A stretch of DNA of 64,000 nt from Larkinella soli (GTDB taxonomy: Bacteria; Bacteroidota; Bacteroidia; Cytophagales; Spirosomataceae), in assembly GCF_003703975.1 (NCBI RefSeq), contig NZ_QTJY01000016.1:78868-142867 (forward strand), given 5' to 3'. How positions within the stretch are numbered: position 1 is the first letter of the stretch; each line of letters begins with the position of its first letter. Below the pieces are notes generated by a model. The model had not been told where the DNA came from. It did no database searches and saw only the letters and a list, made by a program, of their open reading frames with translations. Below, piece by piece: positions 1 to 8,986 of this stretch. A program made the position numbers and the translations under genes.

Positions 1-518
1 ACCTCGTCGCGAACGAACAGGATGATGGGCTCCAGGAACGACTGAAGGCCCTTCGGTGCCTTGCCTTTGTTCTTCTCGTATCCGTTCCGAACCGAGAAAA
101 ATACCAGAAGCAGGATGACGGCGCTCAGGAGCAGGGAAGCTACGTTTTTGGTGATCGAGAAGTCGTACACCTTCACGCTCTTGTCCGGTTCTCCCCCGGC
201 ACCGGCCCGGTAAATATGGTTGTGTTCCTTTACGTACCCGTTGTAGGTGGATTCGTGGGCAAAACGGGAAGACGAGAACACCTCCAGACCGCGGTCCTGC
301 GTGTACAGGATGACCGGCAGCGGCAGGGTCAGCCCGTGGGCAAATTCCCAGCCGTGATCGTCTTTGATGTGGTGCATGATCATTTCACCCACATTGAACT
401 CTTTCTTCGCTTCGCCTTCGGCGTGTCCGTGTTCGTCGTGCTGGGCCGTAACCACAGCGAACGTACTCAGAAACAGCGCAATACTCAGGAAAATTTTATG
501 AAACAGCGAACGTATCAT
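1..518 (-). CDS. atpB: ATP synthase F0 subunit a, N-terminal part (cut by window edge)
   Basis: Subunit a forms the proton half-channels against the c-ring in the inner membrane. Only about the first 172 codons are present; the rest lies left of base 1. The visible translation begins MIRSLFHKIF, has a hydrophobic signal-like start, then the long His/Glu-rich extramembrane N-terminus typical of Bacteroidota AtpB. The first real membrane helix (SLLLSAVILLLVFF) follows and the fragment ends near FVRDE. The start is the ATG at 516-518, 19 bp after the upstream gene. It is the third gene of the atp cluster. Identity rests on the N-terminal pattern and gene order, since the catalytic Arg helix is outside the window. 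Confidence 0.85.
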   Translation of the reverse strand, partial: MIRSLFHKIFLSIALFLSTFAVVTAQHDEHGHAEGEAKKEFNVGEMIMHHIKDDHGWEFAHGLTLPLPVILYTQDRGLEVFSSSRFAHESTYNGYVKEHNHIYRAGAGGEPDKSVKVYDFSITKNVASLLLSAVILLLVFFSVRNGYEKNKGKAPKGLQSFLEPIILFVRDE

Positions 519-537
519 ATGACGTAAAGTGGCGGTC

Positions 538-900
538 TTACAAATCGCGACGCAATTTACGACTCAAACCGTAGATTTCAAAGATTGTATAACATATATA
601 TAGTACAAGAAAATTAAGTATAAAGACTTTGCGGTCGGTGACGCCCCGAAACAGAAAGAAGCCGACAAAGGCCAGCCCCAGAATAAGCCGGGCCACGATG
701 GAGGCCATATAAAACGGCACGAACTTTTCCCGATTGTTCTGAAAACCAGCTTCCATCAGCCGGTGGAGCAGGAAGGATACGCTCAGAAAAAAAACGAGCA
801 TACTCTTCCAGGAGGGATGCAGCCAGGGGGTCGGACCACTGCGTTCGGCTACAAAAAATCCAATTGCCAATAAGATGGTAAATACGACGCTTCGGATCAT
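538..900 (-). CDS. Small four-helix membrane protein of the ATP synthase operon
   Basis: A protein of about 120 residues with roughly four hydrophobic segments (near residues 1-18, 30-45, 65-85, 92-110) and a basic tail ending KLRRDL. It lies between atpZ and atpB, the place where many bacteria carry an AtpI-like assembly or ion-handling protein, so a role in F0 assembly is an inference from position. No motif names a family firmly. The ATG at 898-900 is preferred over the TTG two codons upstream. Spacing to atpZ is about 32 bp and to atpB about 19 bp, consistent with one transcript. Confidence 0.7.
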   Translation of the reverse strand: MIRSVVFTILLAIGFFVAERSGPTPWLHPSWKSMLVFFLSVSFLLHRLMEAGFQNNREKFVPFYMASIVARLILGLAFVGFFLFRGVTDRKVFILNFLVLYICYTIFEIYGLSRKLRRDL

Positions 901-932
901 GGGCAAAAGCCGGTCGGATTCCGGCGCTTCGT

Positions 933-1187
933 TTATGGCTTGGGCAGACCCCGGATAAACAGATACAGGGAAGCGCCGATAGCCACCAGCGACAGGACAA
1001 TGGTCCAGAGGGGCTTTTCATTCCCCTGCCATTCATCCAGTTTAACACCGCCCCACACGCCCAGGCCGATGGTGCCAAGCATCTGAAAACCAAGAGATGA
1101 GTATTGCGCGAAGGCGTTTGTCTTCCGGACCCCCTCGTCCAGTTTATTCCGGAATTCGGGGTCGTCTTTCGGGTTTTTATCTTCCAT
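933..1187 (-). CDS. atpZ: AtpZ/AtpI family F1F0-ATPase-associated protein
   Basis: A short protein of 84 residues with a charged N-terminus and two membrane helices (about 28-46 and 60-78) separated by a GGVKLDEW loop. The glycine-rich first helix followed by G.KLDEW is characteristic of the AtpZ/AtpI family, which lies at the head of ATP synthase operons and has been linked to Mg2+/Ca2+ transport or c-ring assembly. It is first in the minus-strand atp cluster. A candidate promoter lies about 90 bp upstream. The start is the ATG at 1185-1187. Confidence 0.8.
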   Translation of the reverse strand: MEDKNPKDDPEFRNKLDEGVRKTNAFAQYSSLGFQMLGTIGLGVWGGVKLDEWQGNEKPLWTIVLSLVAIGASLYLFIRGLPKP

Positions 1188-1204
1188 GGGTCAACCTATT
1201 TTCG

Positions 1205-1212
1205 TATTTTTG
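1205..1212 (+). promoter_or_regulatory. Candidate -7 box upstream of sprE/porW
   Basis: TATTTTTG preceded by CG fits the Bacteroidota -7 consensus TAnnTTTG. The same CGTATTTTTG string recurs upstream of nusB and the dipeptidyl peptidase gene. There is no clear -33 TTG and the leader would be about 105 nt, so support is moderate. Confidence 0.35.
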
Positions 1213-1275
1213 TTGATGTGGCACGCATTTCGATACGGATTTAATAACGGCTGCGTTAGTACTGTGTTGGTTCTG

Positions 1276-1306
1276 CGAAGGTAGAAAGCCTCCGGCCGGT
1301 TACCAA
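1276..1306 (-). promoter_or_regulatory. Candidate promoter of the atp operon
   Basis: Read on the minus strand there is TTG (1304-1306), a 20-bp spacer, then TACCTTCG (1276-1283). This resembles the Bacteroidota -33 TTG / -7 TAnnTTTG promoter with one mismatch in the -7 box. It would give a 5' leader of about 80-90 nt before atpZ. Confidence 0.45.
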
Positions 1307-1323
1307 GTTTCTCTTTTTCGATA

Positions 1324-3528
1324 ATGCAACGAAGGTTGTTCAACCGTTTTAGCCTCCCCCACCCTGCGGTTTCCTCCGGATTCGGCCGAATCGTGGCTTG
1401 TCTGGTCATGGCGGCTCTCACCGGCGGATGTTCTCAATATAGCACCAAAAAGCTCCCCGTTGCCTTCCATAACCTGACGGCCCGCTACAACGCCTACCTC
1501 ATCGCCCGCGACCGCATTCGCGAACTGGAACGCTATCAGTTCAAAAAACGGCAGGAAAATTATAACCAGCCGCTGCCGATTCTGTTGCCTTTCGACTCTA
1601 CGCAGATCGAACCGCTGCGAGCCCAGCTGGACGACGCCATCAAGAAGGCATCCATTGTTGCGGAACGGCACCAGAACAGTAAGTGGCTCGATAACAGCTA
1701 CCTGCTTTTAGGAAAGGCCCGGCTTTTTCAGGAAGACTATGCCAATGCCATGGAGGTGTTCAAGTATGTGAATACCAAGGGGACCGGCGAGGATGAAAAA
1801 CACGAAGCCCTGATCGGCCTGATGCGGACCTATATCGAGGTCGGCGATTACGCCAACGGCCTCAACGTGGCGGAATACCTGCGTGCCCAGCCGCTCAACA
1901 AAGACAACACCCGCGACTACTATCTGACCAAAGCCTATCTGCACCAGAAAAAGGGGGAATATGCCGTGGCGGCCGGCCTGCTCGATGCCACCTTCCCTTT
2001 CCTGAAAAAAGGGGAGCCGACGGCCCGCCTGCACCTGATCGCGGGGCAGCTGTATGACCTGATCAAAAAACCGGAAGCCGCCGTGGCCCACTATAAGTCG
2101 GTTTTACGGACCCGTCCTTCCTACGAACAGTCGTTCTTCGCGACCATCTACTCCATCCAGGGCGGCCGGGCCGGCAGTGAGCGGTTCAGCCAGATGCTGA
2201 ACGACCGGAAGAACAACGACCTGAAAGACAAGATTTACTATACGATGGGGATCCTCGAAGCCCGGAACGGGCGGTATCCCAAAGCCATCGAATACTGGCG
2301 CAAATCCGTCAGGGAAACGACCACCAATACCAGCCAGATTCCTTACACCTACCAGGATATGGCGAAGGTCTACTTCGAAAACCTGCATGACTATCCCCGC
2401 GCCAAAGCTTACTACGACAGCGCCCTGGCCCTGCTGCCCCAGCAGTCGGCCGATTACAACAGCCTGCTGGGCCGGAAACGGACCCTGGACGAATTTGTGC
2501 AGTACCAGACGACCATCCGGACCGAAGACAGCCTCCAGAAGCTGGCGCAGCTGAATCCGGCCGCGCTGGATCGCCTGCTCGACGAGACCATCGACCGGCA
2601 GGTGAAAAAGGAGCAGGAAGAAGCCGCCCGGATGCAGGCCCTGGCCGCTCAGTCCGTGAAGATGCCGGCCACCAGCTCCGACATTCCGGCCGATCAGAAG
2701 TGGTATCTCTACAACCCTGTCAACATCACCCAGGGACGGGCCGAATTTGCCCAGCGCTGGGGTAACCGGACGCTGGAAGACAACTGGCGACGCAGCCAGA
2801 AGGAAACCTCCACCCAGACGGCGGTGGCCGATGCGCCCGCCCAGTCGGCGGCTACGCTGAATGCATCCGGCACCGACCAGGCCCGGCCGACGGCCCTCTC
2901 GAATGATGAACGGAAGGGCCGGAAAGAAGCTCTGTATGCGACCGTTCCGCTGACTCCCGATGCCCAGCGGCTATCGGAACAGCGGCTGGAGGAGGCTTAT
3001 TACCACCTCGGCAAAATTTATAAATTCCAGTTCAATCAGCCGGAAGAGGCCATTTCCACCTTTGAAACGCTGCTGACCCGCTTCCCGACCACCCAGACCA
3101 AACCGGAGGTCTATTACCTCCTGTGGGTGTCCGGCGAACAACTGGGCCGGTCGACGGCCTGGAAAGATAAGCTGCTCGCCGAATTCCCGAATTCCTCCTA
3201 CGCCCGGCAGATCGGCAAATCGTCGGAAACCAATACCAATGAGGCTCAGTCGCAGCGGACCTACGCAGAGATTTATGCGCTGTATAAAGCCGAAAACCTG
3301 ACCGAAGCCCTCAGCCGGGCCGAAGCCGCCATGCCCGCCGTGACGGGCAGCCTGATCGAAGACAAGATGGCGCTCCTGCGGGTCATCCTGATCGGCAAGG
3401 TCAAAGGGGTGGAACCGTACCGCCAGGCGCTCAATGAATTCATTCGCGACTACCCCGCCAGCCAGCTGATTCCCCGGGTGCGGGATTTACAGGCTGCCGT
3501 TGAACAACCATCCGCCAAACGGAGATAG
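1324..3528 (+). CDS. sprE: T9SS periplasmic TPR lipoprotein SprE/PorW
   Basis: A protein of 734 residues with a lipoprotein signal (lipobox LTGGC, Cys36) and tetratricopeptide-like helical repeats from about residue 110 to 400 and again from about 560 to 720. The opening after the lipobox (FHNLTARYNAYLIARDR) is the hallmark of PorW/SprE proteins. In Flavobacterium and Porphyromonas these are needed for type IX secretion and gliding, and PorW is thought to link the PorKN rings to the outer-membrane translocon. A variable region rich in Ala, Gln and Thr lies around 425-540. It starts at the ATG at 1324 and is followed 74 bp later by a penicillin-binding protein gene. The gldKLMN core is about 6 kb away on the other strand. 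Confidence 0.88.
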   Translation: MQRRLFNRFSLPHPAVSSGFGRIVACLVMAALTGGCSQYSTKKLPVAFHNLTARYNAYLIARDRIRELERYQFKKRQENYNQPLPILLPFDSTQIEPLRAQLDDAIKKASIVAERHQNSKWLDNSYLLLGKARLFQEDYANAMEVFKYVNTKGTGEDEKHEALIGLMRTYIEVGDYANGLNVAEYLRAQPLNKDNTRDYYLTKAYLHQKKGEYAVAAGLLDATFPFLKKGEPTARLHLIAGQLYDLIKKPEAAVAHYKSVLRTRPSYEQSFFATIYSIQGGRAGSERFSQMLNDRKNNDLKDKIYYTMGILEARNGRYPKAIEYWRKSVRETTTNTSQIPYTYQDMAKVYFENLHDYPRAKAYYDSALALLPQQSADYNSLLGRKRTLDEFVQYQTTIRTEDSLQKLAQLNPAALDRLLDETIDRQVKKEQEEAARMQALAAQSVKMPATSSDIPADQKWYLYNPVNITQGRAEFAQRWGNRTLEDNWRRSQKETSTQTAVADAPAQSAATLNASGTDQARPTALSNDERKGRKEALYATVPLTPDAQRLSEQRLEEAYYHLGKIYKFQFNQPEEAISTFETLLTRFPTTQTKPEVYYLLWVSGEQLGRSTAWKDKLLAEFPNSSYARQIGKSSETNTNEAQSQRTYAEIYALYKAENLTEALSRAEAAMPAVTGSLIEDKMALLRVILIGKVKGVEPYRQALNEFIRDYPASQLIPRVRDLQAAVEQPSAKRR

Positions 3529-3547
3529 TGTTTTTGGGTAAAAAGTG

Positions 3548-3555
3548 TACATTTG
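3548..3555 (+). promoter_or_regulatory. Possible -7 box before the penicillin-binding protein gene
   Basis: TACATTTG matches TAnnTTTG and lies 47 bp before the ATG. The only nearby TTG is 11 bp upstream, too close for the usual 17-23 bp spacer, so this is a weak call. Confidence 0.25.
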
Positions 3556-3602
3556 GTAACAACGGGATCTTGTCTTATATATCGTAAATCTGTTAACCCC
3601 TT

Positions 3603-5954
3603 ATGTTTGAGTTACAACCGGGTACGTACCGACGCCTGATTGCGAGACTCTGGAAACTTACCCTGGCAGGCCTACTCCTCCTGGTACTCTATATTCTGGC
3701 GGTTAGTTTTAATTTTCTCTGGCTTTTCGGCGGAATGCCCAGCCTGAAAGCCCTGGAGAATCCGCAGAGCCAGCTGGCCTCGGAAATTTATACGGAAGAC
3801 GGCGTTCTGCTGGGTAAGTACTACCTCGAAAACCGGACGCCTATCGAAATATCGCAGGTTTCTCCCAATGTTATCTCGGCCCTTCTGGCGACGGAAGATG
3901 CCCGTTTCGTCAAGCACTCCGGCATCGACGCCCGCAGCATTTTCCGGGCCGTCAACGGGATTCTGACGGGCAGCTCCAGCTCCGGCGGGGGCAGTACGCT
4001 CACGCAGCAGGTGGCGAAGAACCTGTTCGAAACCCGGACCGAAAAGTTCAGGGGCCTGCTTGGCGGTATTCCCTATATCCGGGTTCTGATCGATAAGACG
4101 AAAGAATGGATTCTGGCCGTCCGGCTCGAACGGAACTATACCAAGCAGGAGATCATGATGATGTACCTGAACACGGTTTCGTTCGGGAATAACACGTATG
4201 GGATCAAAACGGCGGCCAAAACCTACTTCAACAAGGAACCCTGGCAGCTGAACGTCGAGGAAGGCGCCCTGCTGGTCGGGATGCTCCAGAACCCGTCCCG
4301 GTTCAATCCGCGCTCCTATGAGGAACGGACGCTCCAGCGCCGGAACGTGGTGCTTTCCCAGATGCGGAAATACGGGTTTCTGACCGATCAGCAGTTTGCC
4401 CTGTACAAGCAGAAACCCATCCGGCTGGACTTCAATATCGAGAATCAGAATACCGGCCCGGCGGCTTATTTCCGCTCCGTCATCCGCGATGAAATCCAGA
4501 AGTGGCTGGATGATTATAACGACTCCAATCCGGAAAACGAACTGGACCTGAATACCAGCGGATTGAAGATCTATACGACCATCGACTCCCGGATGCAGAA
4601 AGCCGCCGAAGAAGCGGTCTATGAGCACATGCGGGAGCAGCAGCGCAAGTTTTACGAACACTGGCGGGGCCGCAACCCCTGGACTCAGAAGGTGGGCGGG
4701 GCCTATCGCGAAATTCCGGGGTTTATCGAGCGGGTCGCCAAACGGACTCCCCGCTACATCGCCCTGAAGAAAGAGTACGGCGACGACGAAAAAGCCATCT
4801 GGCAGGAAATGCGGAAACCGGTCAAAATGAAGGTATTCGTATATGGGGGCCGTCGGAATGAGAAGGATACGATCATGAGCCCGCTCGATTCCATCAAATA
4901 CTACAAGCGCTTCCTGAACGTCGGGTTCATGTCGATGGACCCGCGCAACGGTCACGTTAAGGCCTGGGTGGGCGGGGTCAACTTCAAATACCTGAAATTC
5001 GACCACGTCCGTCAGGCTAAACGGCAGCCGGGATCGACCTTCAAGCCGTTCGTGTACCTGACGGCCATCGACAAAAACTTCCTGACGCCCTGCGACCGGG
5101 TGACGGACCAGCCGGTCACCTTCGCGCCCTATGAAGATCATGGAGGGCCGAGGTCCTGGACACCCCAGAACTCGACGGGCCGCTACAGTTACCAGCAGCT
5201 GTCGCTCCGGCAGGCGCTGGGCCGCTCCGTCAATTCGGTGAGCGCCTACCTCATCAAACAGTCGAAAGCGGCTTCCGTGATCGAATACGCCCAGAAGCTG
5301 GGGGTGGAAAGTAAACTGACCGAAAACCCGACCCTCTGCCTCGGTACGAGCGACGTCTCGGTGTATGAGATGGTGGCGGCCTACTGCACCTTCGCCAACG
5401 GCGGCTACCGGGTCAAACCGCTCACCATCCTGAAGATTACGGACAAGAACGGCAACCTGCTGAAGGACTTCTTTGCCGAAAACAAGCTGGTGATCAACGC
5501 CAACACCGCCTATCAGATGCTGTATCTGATGCGGGGGGCCGTAGAGGACCCGGACGGCACTTCCCAGCGGCTTCGGACCCAGTACAAACTGCTGGAAGGC
5601 GGAAACGAGATTGCCGCCAAGACCGGTACGACTTCCAGCTACTCCGACGGCTGGTTCATGGGTATGACCCAGAACCTCGTTTCGGGACTTTGGGTAGGGG
5701 GCGACGACCGAAGCATCCACTTCCGGGATATGTCGCTGGGACAGGGCGCACGGGTTGCCATGCCGGCCTGGGCCATGTATATGCAGAAAGTCTACGCCGA
5801 CCCGACCCTGAAGCGGTCGCACCCCCGCGAGCCGTTCCGGAAGCCGGACGGTTTCAACCTGTCACTCGACTGCGGCCGGTATTACATCGACTCGTCGCAA
5901 CGGTATATTCCACCAAAAGTCGTGGAATCTGAAGAGGAGGAGATCCTGAACTGA
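3603..5954 (+). CDS. Class A penicillin-binding protein (PBP1A), transglycosylase/transpeptidase
   Basis: A bifunctional peptidoglycan synthase anchored in the inner membrane. A single N-terminal helix (about 18-40) is followed by a GT51 glycosyltransferase domain with the catalytic EDARF motif (Glu98) and the QQVAKNLF motif near 135-142. The transpeptidase domain carries STFK (nucleophile Ser478), the SVN motif (about 540) and KTGT (673-676). At 783 residues it has normal length for the family, with an insert between the domains (about 330-420) that is common in Bacteroidota. It precedes glycerate kinase by 2 bp, so the two are almost certainly co-transcribed. Confidence 0.95.
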   Translation: MFELQPGTYRRLIARLWKLTLAGLLLLVLYILAVSFNFLWLFGGMPSLKALENPQSQLASEIYTEDGVLLGKYYLENRTPIEISQVSPNVISALLATEDARFVKHSGIDARSIFRAVNGILTGSSSSGGGSTLTQQVAKNLFETRTEKFRGLLGGIPYIRVLIDKTKEWILAVRLERNYTKQEIMMMYLNTVSFGNNTYGIKTAAKTYFNKEPWQLNVEEGALLVGMLQNPSRFNPRSYEERTLQRRNVVLSQMRKYGFLTDQQFALYKQKPIRLDFNIENQNTGPAAYFRSVIRDEIQKWLDDYNDSNPENELDLNTSGLKIYTTIDSRMQKAAEEAVYEHMREQQRKFYEHWRGRNPWTQKVGGAYREIPGFIERVAKRTPRYIALKKEYGDDEKAIWQEMRKPVKMKVFVYGGRRNEKDTIMSPLDSIKYYKRFLNVGFMSMDPRNGHVKAWVGGVNFKYLKFDHVRQAKRQPGSTFKPFVYLTAIDKNFLTPCDRVTDQPVTFAPYEDHGGPRSWTPQNSTGRYSYQQLSLRQALGRSVNSVSAYLIKQSKAASVIEYAQKLGVESKLTENPTLCLGTSDVSVYEMVAAYCTFANGGYRVKPLTILKITDKNGNLLKDFFAENKLVINANTAYQMLYLMRGAVEDPDGTSQRLRTQYKLLEGGNEIAAKTGTTSSYSDGWFMGMTQNLVSGLWVGGDDRSIHFRDMSLGQGARVAMPAWAMYMQKVYADPTLKRSHPREPFRKPDGFNLSLDCGRYYIDSSQRYIPPKVVESEEEEILN

Positions 5955-5956
5955 CC

Positions 5957-7063
5957 ATGAAGGTTCTTCTGGCTCCGGATAAGTTCAAAGGCTCTCTGAC
6001 CGCCCGGCAGGTCTGCGATGCCATGAGCGAAGGCATCCGGCTGGCCATTCCGGACGCGGAGATCATCGCCCTGCCGATGGCCGACGGGGGTGAGGGAACG
6101 GCCGAGGTGCTGACCCAGGCCACCGGCGGGCAGTGGATCAGGGTTCAGGTTCAGGACCCGCTCGGCAGGCCGGTAGAAGCCGACTACGGACTTTCCAACC
6201 GCACAGCCTTCATCGAAATGTCTCAGGCTTCCGGCCTGCGGCTCCTGCAAAGGGCCGAACTCGATCCGCTGAACACCCATACGTTCGGAACGGGCCAGTT
6301 GATCCGGGATGCCATGCTACGGGGTGCGAACCATATCGTCCTGGGAATCGGCGGAAGTGCTACCAACGATGCCGGAACCGGTATGGCCGCGGCCCTCGGC
6401 TGGCGGTTCCTGAACTCCGGGGGCGAAGAAATCGCCCCGAATGGCGGCAATCTTCATCAGATCCGGACCATCCTCCCCCCGGCCGAACCGCTGGCCGCAA
6501 CCGTCGAGGTGGCCTGCGACGTCACTAATCCCCTGTACGGACCGGACGGAGCGGCCTTCATTTACGGCCCGCAGAAAGGGGCCGGGCCGAAAGAAGTCGA
6601 ACACCTCGACCGGGGCCTCCGCCATTTCGCCGACATCATCCTTCGGCAGTTCGGCGTCGATCTGGCTCACCGGCCGGGAGCCGGTGCCGCGGGGGGGCTG
6701 GGTGCCGGTGCCCTGTTTTTCCTGCATGCTACCCTAAAGGAAGGCGTCCGGCTGGTCATGGAACAGACCGGCTTTTCAGCCCGTCTGACGGGGGTCGATC
6801 TGGTCCTGACGGGCGAAGGCAAAATCGACCGGCAGACGCTTCAGGGAAAGCTCATCAAGGGCGTCGCCCTGAACGCCAGCGAGGCAGGCATACCGGCCGT
6901 AGCCCTTTGCGGGACGCTGGAGGCCGAACCCGATGAAATAACCGCCCTGGGGCTTCGGGCGGCCTTCTCCGTTCTGAACCGCCCCCAGACGCTCGACGAA
7001 GCCCTTTCTTCGGCTTACGAGGCTGTGCGCCGGACAACTTTTAACGTCATCCGGTTGTTATAG
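5957..7063 (+). CDS. Glycerate kinase (GarK/GlxK type)
   Basis: It phosphorylates D-glycerate to 2- or 3-phosphoglycerate with ATP in the cytoplasm, feeding glycerate into lower glycolysis. The N-terminus APDKFKGSLTA, the DGGEGT motif (about 43-48), GIGGSATNDAG (about 130-140) and the late LTGEGKID motif are diagnostic of the glycerate kinase type 1 family. 368 residues is the usual length. The ATG is 2 bp after the PBP1A stop and the gene is followed 42 bp later by uvrC, so expression is probably coupled to the cell-wall gene. Confidence 0.93.
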   Translation: MKVLLAPDKFKGSLTARQVCDAMSEGIRLAIPDAEIIALPMADGGEGTAEVLTQATGGQWIRVQVQDPLGRPVEADYGLSNRTAFIEMSQASGLRLLQRAELDPLNTHTFGTGQLIRDAMLRGANHIVLGIGGSATNDAGTGMAAALGWRFLNSGGEEIAPNGGNLHQIRTILPPAEPLAATVEVACDVTNPLYGPDGAAFIYGPQKGAGPKEVEHLDRGLRHFADIILRQFGVDLAHRPGAGAAGGLGAGALFFLHATLKEGVRLVMEQTGFSARLTGVDLVLTGEGKIDRQTLQGKLIKGVALNASEAGIPAVALCGTLEAEPDEITALGLRAAFSVLNRPQTLDEALSSAYEAVRRTTFNVIRLL

Positions 7064-7105
7064 AAACACCGGTTTTCCGGACAATGTATTCCTTCCCAAT
7101 GTTTT

Positions 7106-8914
7106 ATGGCCGAGTTTGACTATAAAAGTGAGTTAGCCAAAATACCGCACGAACCGGGCGTTTACCGGTATTTCGATGCCGGCGGAGAAGTGATCTACGT
7201 GGGTAAGGCCAAAGACCTGAAAAACCGTGTCAGCAGCTATTTCGTCAAGTCGAACCAGCACGACCGCAAAACCCAGCGGCTGGTCAGCCAGATCCGGAAA
7301 ATCGAGTTCACCATCGTCAATACCGAATTCGATGCGCTGCTCCTCGAAAACCAGTTGATTAAGCGTTTTCAGCCGCGTTACAATATTCTTCTGCGCGACG
7401 ACAAAACCTATCCGTTCATCTGCGTTACGAACGAGCATTTTCCGAGGGTGATCACTACCCGGCGGATCGACCGCAAGCTGGGCACCTTTTATGGCCCCTA
7501 TGCCACGCTCAGGCCTATGTATACCCTGCTGGATCTGTTCAGCCAGCTGTTCACGATTCGGACCTGCAACCTGAATCTGGCTCCTGAAAACATTGGTGCC
7601 AAAAAATACAAGGTCTGCCTGGAATATCACATCGGCAACTGCAAAGGCCCCTGCGAAGGGCTGATCGACGAACCCGCCTATCTAAAGGACATTGATCAGG
7701 TGCATTCGATCCTGAAAGGGAATCTGGCGCCGGCGCAGGCTTATTTTAAGGAAAGAATGCTGGAATCGGCCAATACACTCGCCTTTGAGCAGGCGCAGTA
7801 CTACAAGGAGAAACTGGACGTTCTGCAAAACTTTCAGAGCAAATCGACGGTCGTCAACCCGAAAATCGCCGATGCCGACGTGTTCACCATTGCTTCGGAC
7901 GAGTCCTGTGCCTACATCAATTTCATGAAGGTCGTCAACGGCACCATCACCCAGACGAATACCATCGAAATCAAGAAGAAACTGGATGAGACGGATGCCG
8001 ATCTGCTGGCGATGATCATTGTCGAGTTCCGGAACCAGTACGGCAGTGAAGCGAAAGAAATTATTACCAATATCCCGCTGGATGTAGACCTGAAGGCGGA
8101 AATTACGGTACCGCAGATCGGCGACAAGAAGAAACTGCTCGACATGTCGATGAAGAACGTCCTGTACTTCCGCCGGGAACGGGCCGAACGTCAGGCCGCC
8201 GAGTCGACGGCCAGCGCCAGCAAGAAAGACCGGGTGCTGATCCGGCTCAAGCAGGACCTCCAGCTGAAAGCGCTGCCTCGCCGGATCGAGTGTTTCGATA
8301 ACTCCAATATCCAGGGCACCAACCCGGTTTCGGCGATGGTGTGCTTCATCGACGGCAAATCGTCTCCGAAGGATTACCGTCATTTCTCCATTAAAACCGT
8401 CGTCGGTCCGAACGACTTCGCGTCCATGCATGAGGTGGTGACGCGCCGGTATTCCCGGGTTCTCGACGAGCAGACCGGCCTTCCGGACCTGATTGTCATC
8501 GACGGGGGGAAAGGGCAACTGAGCGCGGCCTGCGACGCGCTGAAGGCGCTCGATCTGTATGGGAAGGTGCCGATCATCGGTATCGCCAAACGGCTGGAGG
8601 AGATCTACTTCCCGGAAGACAGTCTGCCGCTGTATATCGATAAAAAATCAGAATCCCTGAAGCTGATCCAGCGCATTCGTGATGAAGCGCACCGGTTTGC
8701 CATTACCTACCACCGCGACAAGCGGAGCCGGAACAGCCTGATTAGTGAGCTGGAGAACATCGAAGGCATCGGCAAAAAGACGGCGGCCAAGCTGCTGAAG
8801 TATTTCAAGGGCGTCAAAAAGATCAAGGAAGCGCCCATCGAGGATGTAGCTACCGTCGTCGGCAGTGATAAGGCGCAGAAAATCAAACAGTACTTCGAAA
8901 CGATCGAGCAATAG
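7106..8914 (+). CDS. uvrC: Excinuclease ABC subunit C
   Basis: It makes the dual incisions in nucleotide excision repair. A GIY-YIG nuclease domain is at the N-terminus (PGVYRYF, then VIYVGKAKDLKNRV, residues about 11-40). A UVR motif region lies around 200-235, an RNase H-like endonuclease domain at about 375-500 contains CFDNSNIQG and VIDGGKGQL, and tandem helix-hairpin-helix motifs (ENIEGIGKKTAAKLL) lie near 550-590. 602 residues is typical. It is the last gene of the rightward sprE-PBP1A-glycerate kinase-uvrC run and ends at a strong terminator. Confidence 0.97.
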   Translation: MAEFDYKSELAKIPHEPGVYRYFDAGGEVIYVGKAKDLKNRVSSYFVKSNQHDRKTQRLVSQIRKIEFTIVNTEFDALLLENQLIKRFQPRYNILLRDDKTYPFICVTNEHFPRVITTRRIDRKLGTFYGPYATLRPMYTLLDLFSQLFTIRTCNLNLAPENIGAKKYKVCLEYHIGNCKGPCEGLIDEPAYLKDIDQVHSILKGNLAPAQAYFKERMLESANTLAFEQAQYYKEKLDVLQNFQSKSTVVNPKIADADVFTIASDESCAYINFMKVVNGTITQTNTIEIKKKLDETDADLLAMIIVEFRNQYGSEAKEIITNIPLDVDLKAEITVPQIGDKKKLLDMSMKNVLYFRRERAERQAAESTASASKKDRVLIRLKQDLQLKALPRRIECFDNSNIQGTNPVSAMVCFIDGKSSPKDYRHFSIKTVVGPNDFASMHEVVTRRYSRVLDEQTGLPDLIVIDGGKGQLSAACDALKALDLYGKVPIIGIAKRLEEIYFPEDSLPLYIDKKSESLKLIQRIRDEAHRFAITYHRDKRSRNSLISELENIEGIGKKTAAKLLKYFKGVKKIKEAPIEDVATVVGSDKAQKIKQYFETIEQ

Positions 8915-8940
8915 GGCCCGGCAATACTAAAAAAGCAAAA

Positions 8941-8968
8941 CCCGCTGAAAGACCTTCAGCGGGTTTTT
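8941..8968. terminator. Bidirectional terminator between uvrC and gldN
   Basis: The stem CCCGCTGAA / TTCAGCGGG (9 bp, 5-nt loop) is followed by TTTTT on the plus strand and preceded by an A-rich tract that gives a T-rich tail on the minus strand. It therefore serves both convergent transcripts. Confidence 0.85.
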
Positions 8969-8986
8969 ATGTTTATCATCCCTGGA

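Noticed and set aside
1190..1203. GGGTCAACCTATTT shared with 53218-53231, each just upstream of a minus-strand start codon
   Set aside because: A 14-bp match is expected by chance several times in 64 kb, and the two genes are unrelated.
3672..5822. 716-codon open frame on the minus strand opposite PBP1A
   Set aside because: It is a shadow of the high-GC PBP1A gene. It has no protein-family pattern, while the opposite strand carries all catalytic motifs.
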